Assembly: GCA_029216955.1 (NCBI GenBank)
Contig: JANAVB010029819.1
Location: 38,639,854 to 38,703,853, forward strand
Source of the DNA: Iris pallida
Lineage: Eukaryota; Streptophyta; Magnoliopsida; Asparagales; Iridaceae
Direction of reading: 5' to 3'
Length of the DNA stretch: 64,000 nucleotides
How positions within the stretch are numbered: the stretch's first letter is position 1; every line of letters begins with the position of its first letter. Of the stretch, positions 23,101 to 33,810 are shown piece after piece. The position numbers and the translations under genes were made by a program. Under the pieces are notes generated by a model, which made no database searches, was not told the DNA's origin, and worked only from the letters and a program-made list of their open reading frames with translations.

Positions 23101-24378
23101 TGACTAAATTATTGACCGGAGTCGACCTAGAGTTAATTTGACTTAGAAGAACCTAGGATAAAATAGATTGTTTGTGGATTCATTTATTACAACTTGAACA
23201 CCTTGTAACCTTTGTTGCTTTAAATAGGAATATGTGGCTTCAGTTGAACCCCCTATACTTATCAGCTGTTCGGGTTATCAGGCGAGTACATTCTCTGATC
23301 ATTTCATATCCTGCTTAGAATTATTTCCTGCATTAGATTACTTTACTTGTACTGTCACGTTGGTCACACGGATTGGTACTATATGGATCCTTTTTTGAGA
23401 TGTTATCCTTAGGGAGCATCGGGTACTCTATGTTCTGTGTGTTTTACTTACATGGCGTATCACTATGCTTCGTTGGTTCTTCGATCACTTGTGACATATA
23501 CTCTTATGATCACAGAGTCTTCCTGGAATCCTTATCCCATTTATGGGTCTACTATGTATCACCCTTCGGGGGCTTACCACCCTTCGGGGGCTTATCACCC
23601 TTCGGGGGCTTACCACCCTTCGGGGGCTGTTACATAGAATCATAACATAACCTGGTTGGATCCTTGTGTATTGATTGGGGGTACGGGGGAGTAGAAGTGG
23701 ACATGTGAATAATACACCAGTAGTATCTTATCATAATCATTCCGTAGTGTCTTATCAGAATCATCCCATGCCATTTACATGTCCATGTTGTACTCTGACT
23801 CACTAGCCACATGTTAGTTCTCTATTTATAGTAGATATTTGTATTACAGCTTTCTCTCTCTGTTTACATACTGTACTTCTTTTAGTACTTGTATCTTACT
23901 TTACTGTATGATTATATTTTCTAACCTGCTATGAACTGTTGAGATGTATTGTGCTCGCTCCTGTCCTGACTGGACCTGTTGATAAATTTTACAGATAGCC
24001 TGGAGGTTACCTGCTAGCCTAGAGGAGACACTTTAGAGGTTATTTAGATAGTTATTTCCATTGTCTGGAGTTGTATTTACTTTGTGGATTACTGTATTTG
24101 AGTTTTGATATGTATTTCTGGGTTTTTGTATCTTAGACACTTAGACTTCTATCTCCTGTATCTCTTTTGGATTTCATGTTTTATCTATCTTTATCATGCT
24201 CTACCTTAGATGTGATTGAGACTGTATCTGCTATGTCACCTCCATTCGGGGAGTATAAACTGCTTAGCATTATATTGTTAGATAATGTGACCTAGGACAG
24301 CGTTCTACCGCCGACACTGCGACGTAGGCTAGGCGTTGTTACATTCTCGTATCCAAACAGTGGGTGCGGGTCATGACA
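20126..24378 (+). repeat. Right LTR of E1 (complete, 4253 bp)
   Basis: It starts TGTGAGCACC and ends GGGTCATGACA. It is almost identical to the left LTR from 20226 on, so E1 is a fairly young insertion. It carries the same GC-rich island, tandem repeats, W-box cluster and 18-bp repeats. Confidence 0.87.
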
Positions 24379-24477
24379 GACAGCATTGATCGTATTATAC
24401 GGTATTCATCTACCCGTAATACGTAGCTGGCTGAGTCATTCTCCCGCTCTCCAGTATTCTGGTTCTGGGGCGTGACA
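24379..24477 (+). repeat. Remnant of the 3' LTR of element D
   Basis: These 99 bases repeat 6546-6644 with about one mismatch and end GTGACA at the ACGCC duplication. They prove that E1 landed in D's 3' LTR and that D's right border is here. The rest of this LTR is deleted. Confidence 0.88.
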
Positions 24478-24714
24478 ACGCCCTCTGCTGAGCCTCTAGT
24501 GCCTCCTCAGAAAGAAAGAGGTGAAGGCTCAACTGCTCCTGTTCCAAGACGGGACTTGATTGCTGAGCTAGTGGAGCCGGGGAAAACTGTCGAAGAAGAA
24601 GCATTGAGGATGGCTACTTGCGAGCTTTTTGTGAGTTCCGACAATGAGATGTTTGAACGATTGGCAAACTATGTATTTAATCATGATGGATCGGGACCTC
24701 CTCCCCGTCCTTAA
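24478..24714 (+). pseudogene. Antisense ORF of element B, 3' piece (continues from 3692-3744)
   Basis: The open frame starts at the ACGCC duplication and ends with TAA at 24712. It encodes a Pro/Glu-rich stretch, then a more ordered part (RRDLIAELVEPG, EEALRMATCELF, FERLANYVFNHDG) and a Pro-rich tail. A plant-type poly(A) signal AATAAA lies at 24741, just before the convergent end of B's integrase at 24799. The two transcription units would therefore meet tail to tail. I do not recognise a domain. Position and orientation fit the Tat-lineage antisense ORF. Confidence 0.6.
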
Positions 24715-24798
24715 TATTATGTAACTCCATTCTGCTTTTGAATAAAAAAATAAACTTTTATTTACATCATGTCTCTGAAAATAAAGTATATTTTATCT

Positions 24799-25451
24799 TT
24801 ATATATAATATTTCTTGAGAAATTTGCCATTGATAGGCATCATAGCGACTCTGCCGTCTATATCTGTTAATTGATAGGCTCCATTTGAGAAGACTTTATT
24901 TACCACATACGGCCCTACCCATTTTGCCTCAAACTTGCTTTTGCTCATATGTGTCATAGTCATAGGACCTCTGACTGTAAGAACTAACTCGCCCTCCTGA
25001 AATGTTCGCACTCTCACTTTGCGATTGAAGGCTTTTGAAATCTGGGCCTGATAAAGTTTGATGTGCTATTGAGCTAAAAGCCTTTTTTCGTCGAGCGCCT
25101 CCAATTCTTGAAGCCGAAGACGATCATTATTTTCTATAGTAAGCTCATTAGCAATGGCGATTCTCAATGAAGGAATTTGAATTTCCAGAGGTAGGACAGC
25201 TTCACACCCATATACTAGAGAAAAAGGTGTGCAACCTGTAGGGTTACGGACAGTAGTACGATATGCCCATAGACATTCTCCAAGTTTATCACTCCAATTA
25301 CGTTTGTTAATAGAGACAAATTTTTTAAGGAGTTTGATAATGGTCTTGTTGAATGCTTCAGCTAACCCGTTAGCCGCAGGATTATAGGCCGTAGAGGCAA
25401 TATTATTGATTCTGTTGTCATCACAGAACCTATTAAACTTCTGGCTGATAA
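24799..25451 (-). pseudogene. Element B integrase, C-terminal part
   Basis: Downstream of a TAA (about 25450) that interrupts the catalytic core right after DNGP, the frame carries the third catalytic region (NPAANGLAEAFNKTI, with the Glu), then CLWAYRTTVRNPTG and VYGCEAVLPLEI, all typical of Tat/Athila integrases. A TAG at about 25065 splits off the last piece. The 72-residue C-terminus (25017-24799) has KFEAKWVGPYVVNKVF, GAYQLTDIDG and NGKFLKKYY, the usual Tat integrase end. No chromodomain is present, as expected for this lineage. Confidence 0.85.
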
Positions 25452-25452
25452 A

Positions 25453-27381
25453 TTATGGCCCATTATCATGGATGATTCGGCGAGGAGCACCAAATCTGTA
25501 TATCACATGATGTTTGATGAAGTTGATGACACTACTCGTTTTAACTTCAGCCAAAGGTATAGCTTCTGTCCACTTGGAGAAATAATCGATTATAGCCAAG
25601 ATGAACCGATGTCCTTTTGATGAAGGAGGATTGATAGGGCCAATTATATCCATGCCCCAAGCTTCAAAAGGCCATGAAGCAGAAGTCGGGTGAAGAAATT
25701 CTGACGGTTGATGAATGAAATCTGCATAAATTTGACATGCACGATATTTCCTTCCATAGTCAATAGCATCTGATACCATAGAGGGCCAGTAGTAGCCCAT
25801 ACGTCGAATACGATCATGAAGTTTAGGACCAGGCTGATGTGCTCCACAAACACAATCATGAGCTTCGCGTAATATCTGCTTTACTTCATCACCAGTGAGA
25901 CATCTCAAGAGTAACCCATCAAAAGTTCTTCGATAGAGAGTTTTAGTAGTATGATTATAATATAATCGAAGCGGTCGACAGCGGATACTTGTAGCTCCCT
26001 TAGGATCTTCTGGCAAGATGTCATGTACTGCAAAATCAATGAAAGGTGCTCTCCAGTCCTCGTAAGTGACATTGACTTCAGTTAGATTGCTGAATTTAAT
26101 GTTGTGGTTGTTTTCGACAAAAAATAGTTCTCTATTAGAGATAACAACCATTTGTTGTCTTTTGATTGGAACTGCCAATACCGCAGCTAGGTTAGCTAAG
26201 GCATCAGCTTCTGTATTGCATGCGCGACGTACATGTTCGATGAAGAACCCTTTGAATGAAGAAGCTATCCTGGTTGTTGCTTCATGGTATGGTACCAAAT
26301 CTTGATGTCGAACTTCATATATGCCTCTAACTTGATTAACAATCAGCTTAGAATCGCCATATACTTCGAGATATTCAACATTCAATTGTTTGGCTAATTG
26401 GAGTCCAATGAGCAAGGCATTGTATTCTGCCATTTTGTTAGAGCACGATTCGTCTAAAGAATAAGCCCTTTGAATAGCTAATCCTACGGGTGAAACGAGA
26501 ACAATACCCACTCCAACCACAAGGGTACCTCCATGTCCAATTCTAGAAGCTCCATCAAAGAACAACCTCCAAATAGGAAATTCTTCTGAGATCATATTTG
26601 ATTCTAATGTTTTGTCAGGAATCTCATCATAGAGTTTAGATGTCTCAGGGACAGGATGAGCTGCTAAAAAGTCAACAAGTGCTTGGCCTTTCACAGATTT
26701 TTTAGGAACATAAACCATGTCATATTGTGCTAATAATGTGGCCCATGTGGCAAGCCTAGAATTGAGTGTACTTGGCTTCTTCATTAAGACTCGAAGAGGA
26801 TTGACTCGAAATATGACATGAATAGTTTGGCCTATGATGTAATATCTTGTCTTCTGAACAGTAAACATTAAGGCTAAACATTCCTTCTCCACCAGACTAT
26901 AACAATGTTCAGCTCCAATCATCGTTTGGCTAAGATAGTAGATGGCTTGTTCATGACCTTCCTTGTTCTTTTGAGCTAGCAAAGCTTCCAATGAATGATC
27001 CATTGTCCGGACATATATTAAGAAAGGTATCCCTGAGATCGGTGGTACAAGAACCGGTAGACTCATTAAATACCGCTTTATGTCATCAAATGCTCTTTGA
27101 CATTCTTCCGTCCAAACAAAAGATACACCTTTCTTTATTAATTGAGTAAATGGTCTGCAACGTCCAGATAAATTCGAAATAAACCGCCTGATGTACGCAA
27201 GTCGACATTGGAATCCTCGTAGCTCTTTTAGGTTGCGTGGAGGACGCATCTCTTGAATTGCTTTGATCTTCTCGGGATCAATGTGTATACCCTTAGAGGT
27301 AATGACGAAGCCGAGAAATTTACCACTAGAGACACCCAAGAAAGACTTGGTGGGATTTATTTTGAGTTGATGCTGGCGCAT
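25453..27381 (-). pseudogene. Element B RT thumb, RNase H, second (archaeal-type) RNase H and integrase
   Basis: A 642-codon open stretch. Residues 1-115 are the RT thumb/connection (GVSSGKFLGF, FVWTEECQRAFDDIK). Residues 120-245 are the first RNase H, which looks degenerate. Residues 271-400 are a second RNase H with a complete DEDD set: FFDGAS D276, MAEYNAL E319, YGDSKL D343, EADALANLA D393. This dual RNase H is the hallmark of the Tat lineage (Ogre, Retand, Grande). Integrase follows: H508 and H515 of the zinc site remain, but the first Cys has become Tyr (Y546), and the core has D578 (WGMDII) and D639 (HDNGP). It ends at a stop after GP642. Confidence 0.93.
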
Positions 27382-28130
27382 TAGATTGAAGATAGTTCTT
27401 AAATCTTGAATGTGATCTTCCTTGAGATGACTTTTGATAGCAATATCGCCAACATAGCATTCGACAGTCTTTCAAAGATGATCGCGAAAGATAGTACTCA
27501 TAGCCCGCTAGTATGTTGCACCTGCATTCTTTAGACCAAACGACATAACTGTATAACAGTACACTCCTCGAGTAGTATGAAACGAAGTATGTTTCTCACC
27601 TTCAGGATTCATCCGAATTTGATTATATCTAGAAAATCCATCCAAGAAAGAAATTCGTTCGAATGTATTGTCGATCATGACATCAGTAATTGGGATCCCG
27701 AAAGTCTATGCAAACTCGAACCTTTCCGGTTTTCTTCATTGACTGGAACTACGTTGGCTACCCAGTCAGAATGCTGCTCTTCTCTGATAAAACCACAAGC
27801 TATAATCTTTTTGACTTTATCATCAATTACATCCGTCATTTCAGGCTTGAATCACCATTGTTGTTGTTTGACAGGCTTGGCATTCGACAAGATATTAAGC
27901 TTGTGAGTTACAATTTGAGGATCTAATCCCGACATATCTTTATAACTCCAGGCAAAGACATCAATATATTCACGAATAAGGTGAACTAACTCTTGTTTAT
28001 CATCCTCTGAAAGATTTTTGCTAATGAAGATTGGTCGTGATACGCCTTTCTCTCCAATATCGATTTTGACTAATTGATCCTCAGTAGGTGGTTCTCGTTG
28101 TTCAAAACGAAGTTCCCACTGATTGTCCAT
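27382..28130 (-). pseudogene. Element B reverse transcriptase, N-terminal and palm region
   Basis: The piece at 28130-27852 encodes the RT lead-in (EDDKQELVHLIREYIDVFAW, SYKDMSGLDP). Past a stop come the palm motifs FGIPITDVMID, FLDGFSRYNQI, MSFGLKNAGATY, interrupted by several stops. The catalytic YVDD is YVGD here (27445-27456), so even without the stops the polymerase would be inactive. Confidence 0.85.
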
Positions 28131-28979
28131 CCTTTGTGCCTAAGGTTCCACTTCAGGAGCTTCTTCAATGTCATCTTCGTCATCTTTCGAAAATTCGGCT
28201 GACACCATGTTAGAAGATACTATCATCCTATGAACATGACCAATGCTGGTGTCAGAATCCAAGAAAATAGAATCAAAAGAGTTAGATCGTTCTTCTTCAT
28301 CAGATTCAGAAGGTTCCAGAGTTGGAAGTGGTGAAGCATAACCTAGTCCCCGTTTTATTTTACTGTGGTATTGTTATGATTTTTCTTTTGGAACAGCAAT
28401 ACGAAGAGGAGTTCGCCTTCCTTTACCGTTATTGAGGCCAGTTTTGAAATCATAGCCCATTTTACGGATGATTGCTTTGGATTGGGGACTATAGCGGCGT
28501 AATTGTAGCCTTCCTGTATCATCTATATTATCGTTATAGAGCATGATTTTTCGTTCCTCTCTTTTGTTGAAGAATATAGGCTTTTCATCTTTCTTTCGAG
28601 ACGGTACTAAGAAGTACGACTCTTGTATTAAATCCAGTGATACCACATTTTACAGAGATGATACGACTTCTATTGTAAGTGGTTTAAAGCTATCTAGCAT
28701 ATCCAAATAACACTGAGTATAGTAAGAGACATCAGTATACTACAAAGGAGATGTTTTATTGATTTTTACACCATCATTTACAACAGGAACTTTAGCCTTT
28801 GCAGGCTTAGTCAGATTGATGACAAGAGGGGAAGAAGAAGAACGAGAAGGCGGAGGGGGCTTCTTGCGATAAAGATCGATTACAAGCGGCTCAGAAGAGG
28901 CGAGCTCCCTTTGTTCCTGACTATCACCCTTGGGCTGCTTCTCATGGGAAGGAAGATAGATAGTCAGTGGTTTGGAAGA
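28131..28979 (-). pseudogene. Element B linker between protease and RT, badly decayed
   Basis: Only one open stretch of note (28646-28374) exists: SLDLIQESYFLVPSRK, then YSPQSKAIIRKMGYDFKTGLNNGKGRR. A Tyr/Phe-rich RKMGYDF-GLGKG-like motif of this kind occurs between protease and RT in Tat polyproteins, from memory. The rest is short Glu/Ser-rich frames. I see no independent gene. Confidence 0.55.
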
Positions 28980-29755
28980 CTAAGGACAAGAGGTACGTCC
29001 TTTGACCGGGATCACCAATGTATCATTCGGCACATTTTTCTGTTCTTCATCTGTGTCCATTGCTAGTACCACCTTCATGAACTCCTTCTTGTACATGCAA
29101 GAATCGTTGTAGTATGCTTCAGCTCCTTTGAAAGAATTCAGATCTGCAACCTCTTTTTGGACTTCTCCATTACCATCCACATATTCGAAACATTGGTGGA
29201 GAGTAGAAGGTACAATATTGTGTTCATGGAGGAATGGCCTTCCTAATAAAACATTGTATGAACCATAATTGTCAATAACATAGAAAGTTACCTTTGTACA
29301 AAGATTGCCAATTTTAAGTTTTAGGCGTATCTTCCCCAAAGGTTCACTTTTTCCTTGATTGAACTCCAAGATGGTAGTAATAGTTGTAGAAAGGTAATGC
29401 ACTGGGATTTTTAAAGCATCTAGCAAAGATTTCAGCATGATCTAAGTGCAGACCCGGGGTCAATCAGAATGCGATCGACTTTCATGGTATCTATATACCT
29501 CGTGAAGTAGAGAGGACGATCATGACGATTGTCTTCTAACAACATGTTATCTTGTGTAAAAGTGATATTGGGCATTAATTCAAATACACTATGACAATGT
29601 GCGCAGCAGATTGGCTCCTTTTCAGGCTTCTTGAGAAGAGTAAGACAAGCGTCAGCCTGCATCAAAGCTTCACTTAACGTCTCTCGAGTTTCTTTTGAGA
29701 GACGTAAAAGTTCAAGGATTGATAATCTTACTGGAGTTTTGGCCAATTGAGCCAA
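28980..29755 (-). pseudogene. Element B aspartic protease, frameshifted at the active site
   Basis: The first piece (29755-29432) runs through TRYIDTMKVDRILIDPGSA, where DPGS is the Tat-type protease active site. The frame changes directly after it. The second piece (29438-28980) opens with MLKSLLDALKIP and continues with YNVLLGRPFLHEHNIVPSTLHQCFEY, the second half of the protease. The two pieces overlap by a few bases in different frames, which indicates a one-base deletion next to the active site. Confidence 0.85.
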
Positions 29756-29826
29756 TATATCAAGTTATATGGCTTTTCGAGTCCAAGAGATGAGGACTTC
29801 TTTAATGCTTTGTCAAAGCGAACATG

Positions 29827-31455
29827 TTATTTTCTCTTGTCTGCTGTTGTTGGTTTAGGAGGAGATGGTTCAACCACCGGCAGGGATGTAGATGGTATAT
29901 TCTCAACAGGAGAAGATGATGTAGGAGGAACATCAGGAGATGGAGTACGATTCTCTTGATTTTCGGGATATTCTCGAAGATAGGGTTTCCTAGATCTAGT
30001 GCCCATTAGAATTTCTTCTTCTGTTACTGGTTCAAAAGATACCATATTGCAGTTCTTGGCTTTAGATTTGGAGTGCTTTTTTTGCTTAGAAGAGGAAGGC
30101 GTTTCAAACTCTGCTACCAGATCTGGATGAATCTACATAATCTCTCCTTTGTCAGTCGATAATGGAACAAGACCTTCATTTTGAGGAGGTGGGAGATTCA
30201 CGATCTCAAGAGTAGTCCTTAGAATGGGAATAACACCATCTTGTACAAGTTATGGTGCAAAGTCACCAAATTGCACAGAAACGATATTAGCAGTCACCGT
30301 CTTCTCGTCCTGCTGAAGAGTAATTGCTCCAGACTTAACCAACTCTTGGATTTTACCCTTGAGCACATAACATGCTCTGGTTGGATGCCCTATAAATCTG
30401 TGATAAACACAATATTTAGGGTGATCGGTTTTACCTACTTCTTCTGGCCGTTTCGCCTCTGGAAGTTGAAGCTTATTACTTTTAATCAAGCAATCGAAGA
30501 TGCTCAAAGTATCATCTTTATCGAAAGAATACTCTTCCTTTGGACGAGTTGTCTTCTGCGGTGGTGCTGATGGAGTGGGTGCTGTCTGAGTGACGTTGAC
30601 AGCCAAAGACTCCTTGCCCTTGATATTGATGGCCAGTGTTTCTTTACCCTTGTGATTATTCTGGCGATTATTACCCCCGGGTGTAGAATGTTCGTCTTAG
30701 TTAGGATGAGTCATCTGAACTCCTAACTGTTTAAACTTTTCGGCACTGACCTCAGTTGCCTTGGCATTCACAATAAAAAAAGGCCAATCCTGGAATTGTG
30801 TAGATTCCATCCACATACTGATAATAGGCAACAAGTTTGATTTGTAAGTGTCTATTGTTACAGCAGATGGAGTTCCTAAAGGTATTTTGAGTGCCTCTCG
30901 GCAGAATCTTTTAATGAAACTCTCCATGGATTCATTGTGCCTCTATTTAATCTTAATGTGGGCAGATATTGTCATGTCATTAACTCCTTCATAAAACTAT
31001 TCCAAGAACATTTGCTTGAAACCAACAAAAGAAGTGATGCGACCATCAGGCAAGCTACGATACCAGTCGTATGCTGCGCCAGCTAAACAACCGACGAACA
31101 CTCTGGTAAGGAGAGCATCATTTGGCTGTAATTGATCAGTCAATATCACCTCAAAGTGATTGATGTACTGACTTGGAGAGGTGCTGTCATCAAACAGCAT
31201 AATAGTCGGAAGCTTGTATTTAGGAGGGAATGGAATCTCCTTCCACTCTGTAGGATATGGTTGCTTTATGCCCAGCCTTTTTAGACCATCTTTCTGTTTG
31301 AAGGCCTCAAACTGAGTGCGTAAGAGTTTTACAGTCTCATTAGCATCCCCTGATGTTTGGGAATTGGTAGGCTGATTAGAAGTGTTAGGAGGAGGAACAG
31401 CATAATAATTACCACCCCTAGCACCAGACTGACTGGGATCAGCTTGAATTGGCAC
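29827..31455 (-). pseudogene. Element B gag (capsid and nucleocapsid)
   Basis: All pieces (31455-30997, 30927-30697, 30606-30250, 30045-29827) are in one frame, separated by stops. The capsid part has YPTEWKEIPFPPKYKLP, LTRVFVGCLAGAAYDWYRSLP and SFKQMF-like motifs, then SMESFIKRFCREALKI. The nucleocapsid-like part has KYCVYHRFIGHPTRACYVLKGK, a Cys/His pattern normal for Tat gag rather than the CCHC knuckle of chromoviruses. The last piece is a Pro/Ser-rich linker. The lineage call agrees with the pol domains. Confidence 0.85.
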
Positions 31456-31458
31456 ATA

Positions 31459-31579
31459 GGTAACCTGAGGAGGTGGTACCCCAGACTAACAGGTACAGAA
31501 GATGTTATAAGCTCAGGAGGTAACCTGAGGAGGTGGTACCCCCAGACTAACAGGTACAGAAGATGCTATAAGCTCAGGA
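31459..31579 (-). repeat. 60-bp tandem duplication inside element B gag
   Basis: GGTAACCTGAGGAGGTGG starts at 31459 and again at 31519. The copies differ by one C and one T/C. The length difference shifts the frame between the capsid piece and the upstream acidic domain. Confidence 0.85.
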
Positions 31580-33076
31580 TTTGTAGCAGGGTTTACAATT
31601 GGTGGCACTGTATGTTGAGCCATAATTATAGTGTGCATGCTTGCAACCATTTCTGCCATGGACTTCAATTTGTCTTCTAATGTGACAATTTGTTGCTCTT
31701 GACTGGTTGAAGTAGAGGCATCTTGATCTTCTGTAATGGTATATGTCGTCACTTTTCTTGCTGCTATTGATGAGATAGTTTGTTCAGAACTTTCACTATC
31801 TGCATCAAACTCTGAGAAAGAGTCCTCTCCTACATGGGCGATTGGGAGATCTTCTTGATTAAAGATACCTTGGTTCAAATATCGATTTTTTGATCTAGTG
31901 TATTGAAAGACACCTTCACTGGATACATGAATCTGATCCAAGTATTGCTGACTGGGATTACGGGATGCATTACGTCTTGGACGTTTTTCACCCCAGTGCC
32001 TTGAGAAGACATGTTAACAGAAGCATATAATAGCTCGTCTTCATCTTCTATTATATGTTCGGGAGTTGAAGTATAGTTCAGATGATCGAAGGCAGATCAT
32101 CGAGCCGATTGGCAACAACAGTTAATGATGATTTCATGAAGGCAATGGCGGTCTGAAGCATGATTTGGAGGTGAGGAAGACATCCCTGTAATCTCCCGTC
32201 TTTGTGTAAGACGTTGTCGAAGATTAGTTACAACTACAGGACGAGATGAAATCGGAGGAACATATTCCTTAATGATGTTAGGAACATGTCTCCTATTCTC
32301 CGAAGACCTCTGTTTAAAGGAATAGAATCTAATGTGTCTTCCTCTGAGTCATAGACCAGGGAAGTTAGAGAAAAGACCAAATGGTGCTTTTCTTTATTTT
32401 GTAGAGGGTTAGCTAAGAAGCTTTCCCCTTTGTTCTGTTGTGTGACCATTTTAGGCTCGGATTGCACCAATTGAGGACGTGTCAAAGGACTCTTCCCTTT
32501 GTTCTGTCTAGTGGCAGCACTAGAATATTGCTTCTCCTAGTTCAGAACTGGAGAGTTGGAAGAGGGAATAGCCAAAAGATTAGTTCTTTTGTGTTGCGCC
32601 CGAGCAGCAGACTGCGCCTGAGTTGCTGATTGCTTGGATTACGCCATAGTCCTACGGGCTACTGGTGGTACCTTGGCAGCAATATGGGTAGACTGCACCT
32701 CAACAACGGCTTGAACAGACTGTGCCATGGCAGTCAAGAGAGTAGTAGACTGCACACGGGCAGCAGAAAGAGTGGATTGTGCCATAGCAGCAGAAGCAGG
32801 CAGTGCCGGAGCCACTGAGGCGGATTGCGCCTTGGCCACTGAGCACTAAAGTTGTTCCTAGGCAACAGCAACTGCAGGAGATTTAGGAGTCCACACAGTC
32901 CTTTTCTTGGCGATAGCCACAGTGTGCTTGTTGCTCTTGGTGTTGATCATATTCTCGTAGGCTGTCTGGTTGACTTGAACAACCAAAGTCTTCTGCATCT
33001 TGCCGATCGACGTAGTATTACATTGAGTTGTCACCTTCTCGTCGGAGGAGAAAGTCGTCCCCAGCAGAGTCGCCAT
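31513..33076 (-). pseudogene. Element B gag N-terminal extension / ORF1, starting at the primer site
   Basis: The frame opens with an ATG (33076-33074) that overlaps the first base of the primer site, so the primer site itself is coding (MATLLGTTFSSDEKV). A conserved stretch with VNQTAYENMIN follows, also present in element A. Next comes an Ala/Gln/Ser-rich region (32839-32639) with repeated AQS units, then a broken middle part (32485-32234), and an acidic domain (31941-31513) with GEDSFSEFDADSESS and LEDKLKSMAEM. Stops and frame changes split it. Ogre elements carry an extra ORF in this position; this may be its counterpart or simply a long gag N-terminus. Confidence 0.65.
33056..33075 (-). 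other. Element B primer binding site (tRNA-Arg type)
   Basis: The minus strand reads TGGCGACTCTGCTGGGGACG, three bases after the 5' LTR. From memory, Ogre-group elements prime with tRNA-Arg using a near-identical site. The site doubles as the first codons of the gag/ORF1 frame. Confidence 0.75.
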
Positions 33077-33078
33077 TT

Positions 33079-33810
33079 TGTTTGAAAAAACAAAAAGTTT
33101 ATTCCTAACTTGTGAAAGAATAGTATAAAGTTCAATAAATTATGGGGAAGTACAACTGTAAGAATCTGATCAGAAGACGATCACTTTATCCCTTGGACTA
33201 TGTGAACTTGAAGACTGTAGCCTCTGGAGAATGCAGCAGCAATTTTGCAAGTGTTCTTGATCTCTGTGCGTATGTATCTGATCCTTCAACAATGATTGGA
33301 AACTCTATTTATAGAGTTCAGGAAATAACTATTTTAGCAGTTATTCTGATGTGCGCATGGCTGGATTGCGCCACATTGGGTTGTACCAACCTCCTGTTGC
33401 GCCAACTTTCATTCAGTTATAAATCGTATACTAACTGTATTTAGACGCGTGGCATCATATGATTGAGATGCGCGTGGTCGTGTACAGGATAGTAGACACA
33501 TCTTGAGAGATTAGTGGCATGTGCGCCATGTCATCCTGCTTTAGAGATGAAAATTGTCTCAACTTTATCAGATTGCGCGAAATTCAGTCAGTGAGTAAAA
33601 CTGTGCTTGATTGAGCTGCGCCTAGACACATGGCAGCTTTTGAGCAGAAGCCATTCAGATTGCGCCTAGGCGCAACTAAAGATTTTGTCTGGATTGCGCC
33701 TAGGCGCAATAACAAAGCGTACAGGACAGCTGTCAACCAACTCTCCTCAAGCGGCACAATTCGCGGGATTCGAAGAGATTTTCCTCGTTCACTATAGTGT
33801 CAGTTGTCAG
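33079..33810 (-). repeat. Element B 5' LTR, proximal part (cut by element C)
   Basis: On the minus strand it ends TTTGTTTTTTCAAACA before the primer site. It aligns with 2115-2760. It is interrupted at 33810 by element C and resumes at 47579 after the duplicated GTCAG/GTCGG. It contains two copies of the perfect palindrome TTGCGCCTAGGCGCAA (33660 and 33694) and several further TGCGCC motifs. Confidence 0.8.
33305..33314 (-). promoter_or_regulatory. TATA box of the B 5' LTR
   Basis: CTATAAATAG on the minus strand, within GAACTCTATAAATAGAGTT. The predicted start is about 33275, leaving about 200 nt of R/U5 to the primer site. The identical decamer drives the antisense ORF. Confidence 0.6.

Larger units (their letters stand above)
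13153..24378 (+). mobile_element. Element E1: non-autonomous long-LTR retroelement (LARD-like)
   Basis: Two near-identical LTRs (13153-17361 and 20126-24378) flank a 2764-bp interior with no gag or pol. It has the TGGTGGCCCATGCAGG primer site, a polypurine tract and 5-bp flank GACAG on the right (24379-24383), which is the sequence at the matching place in D's intact LTR. The first about 100 bp of the left LTR are missing. Its LTR 3' part and leader resemble those of element C, the likely source of its enzymes. Confidence 0.8.
3745..24477 (+). mobile_element. Element D: Del/Tekay-like Ty3/gypsy retrotransposon, inserted in B and itself interrupted
   Basis: It is bounded by perfect ACGCC target duplications (3740-3744 and 24478-24482). 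The 5' LTR is 3745-6644. Its last 98-99 bases recur at 24379-24477 as the remnant of the 3' LTR. Gag, protease and half of RT remain (6780-9349). CACTA-1 then interrupts RT, and a deletion removed the rest of pol and most of the 3' LTR. E1 sits in what was the 3' LTR. The primer-site sequence and gag/RT type place it with Del/Tekay elements. Confidence 0.85.
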
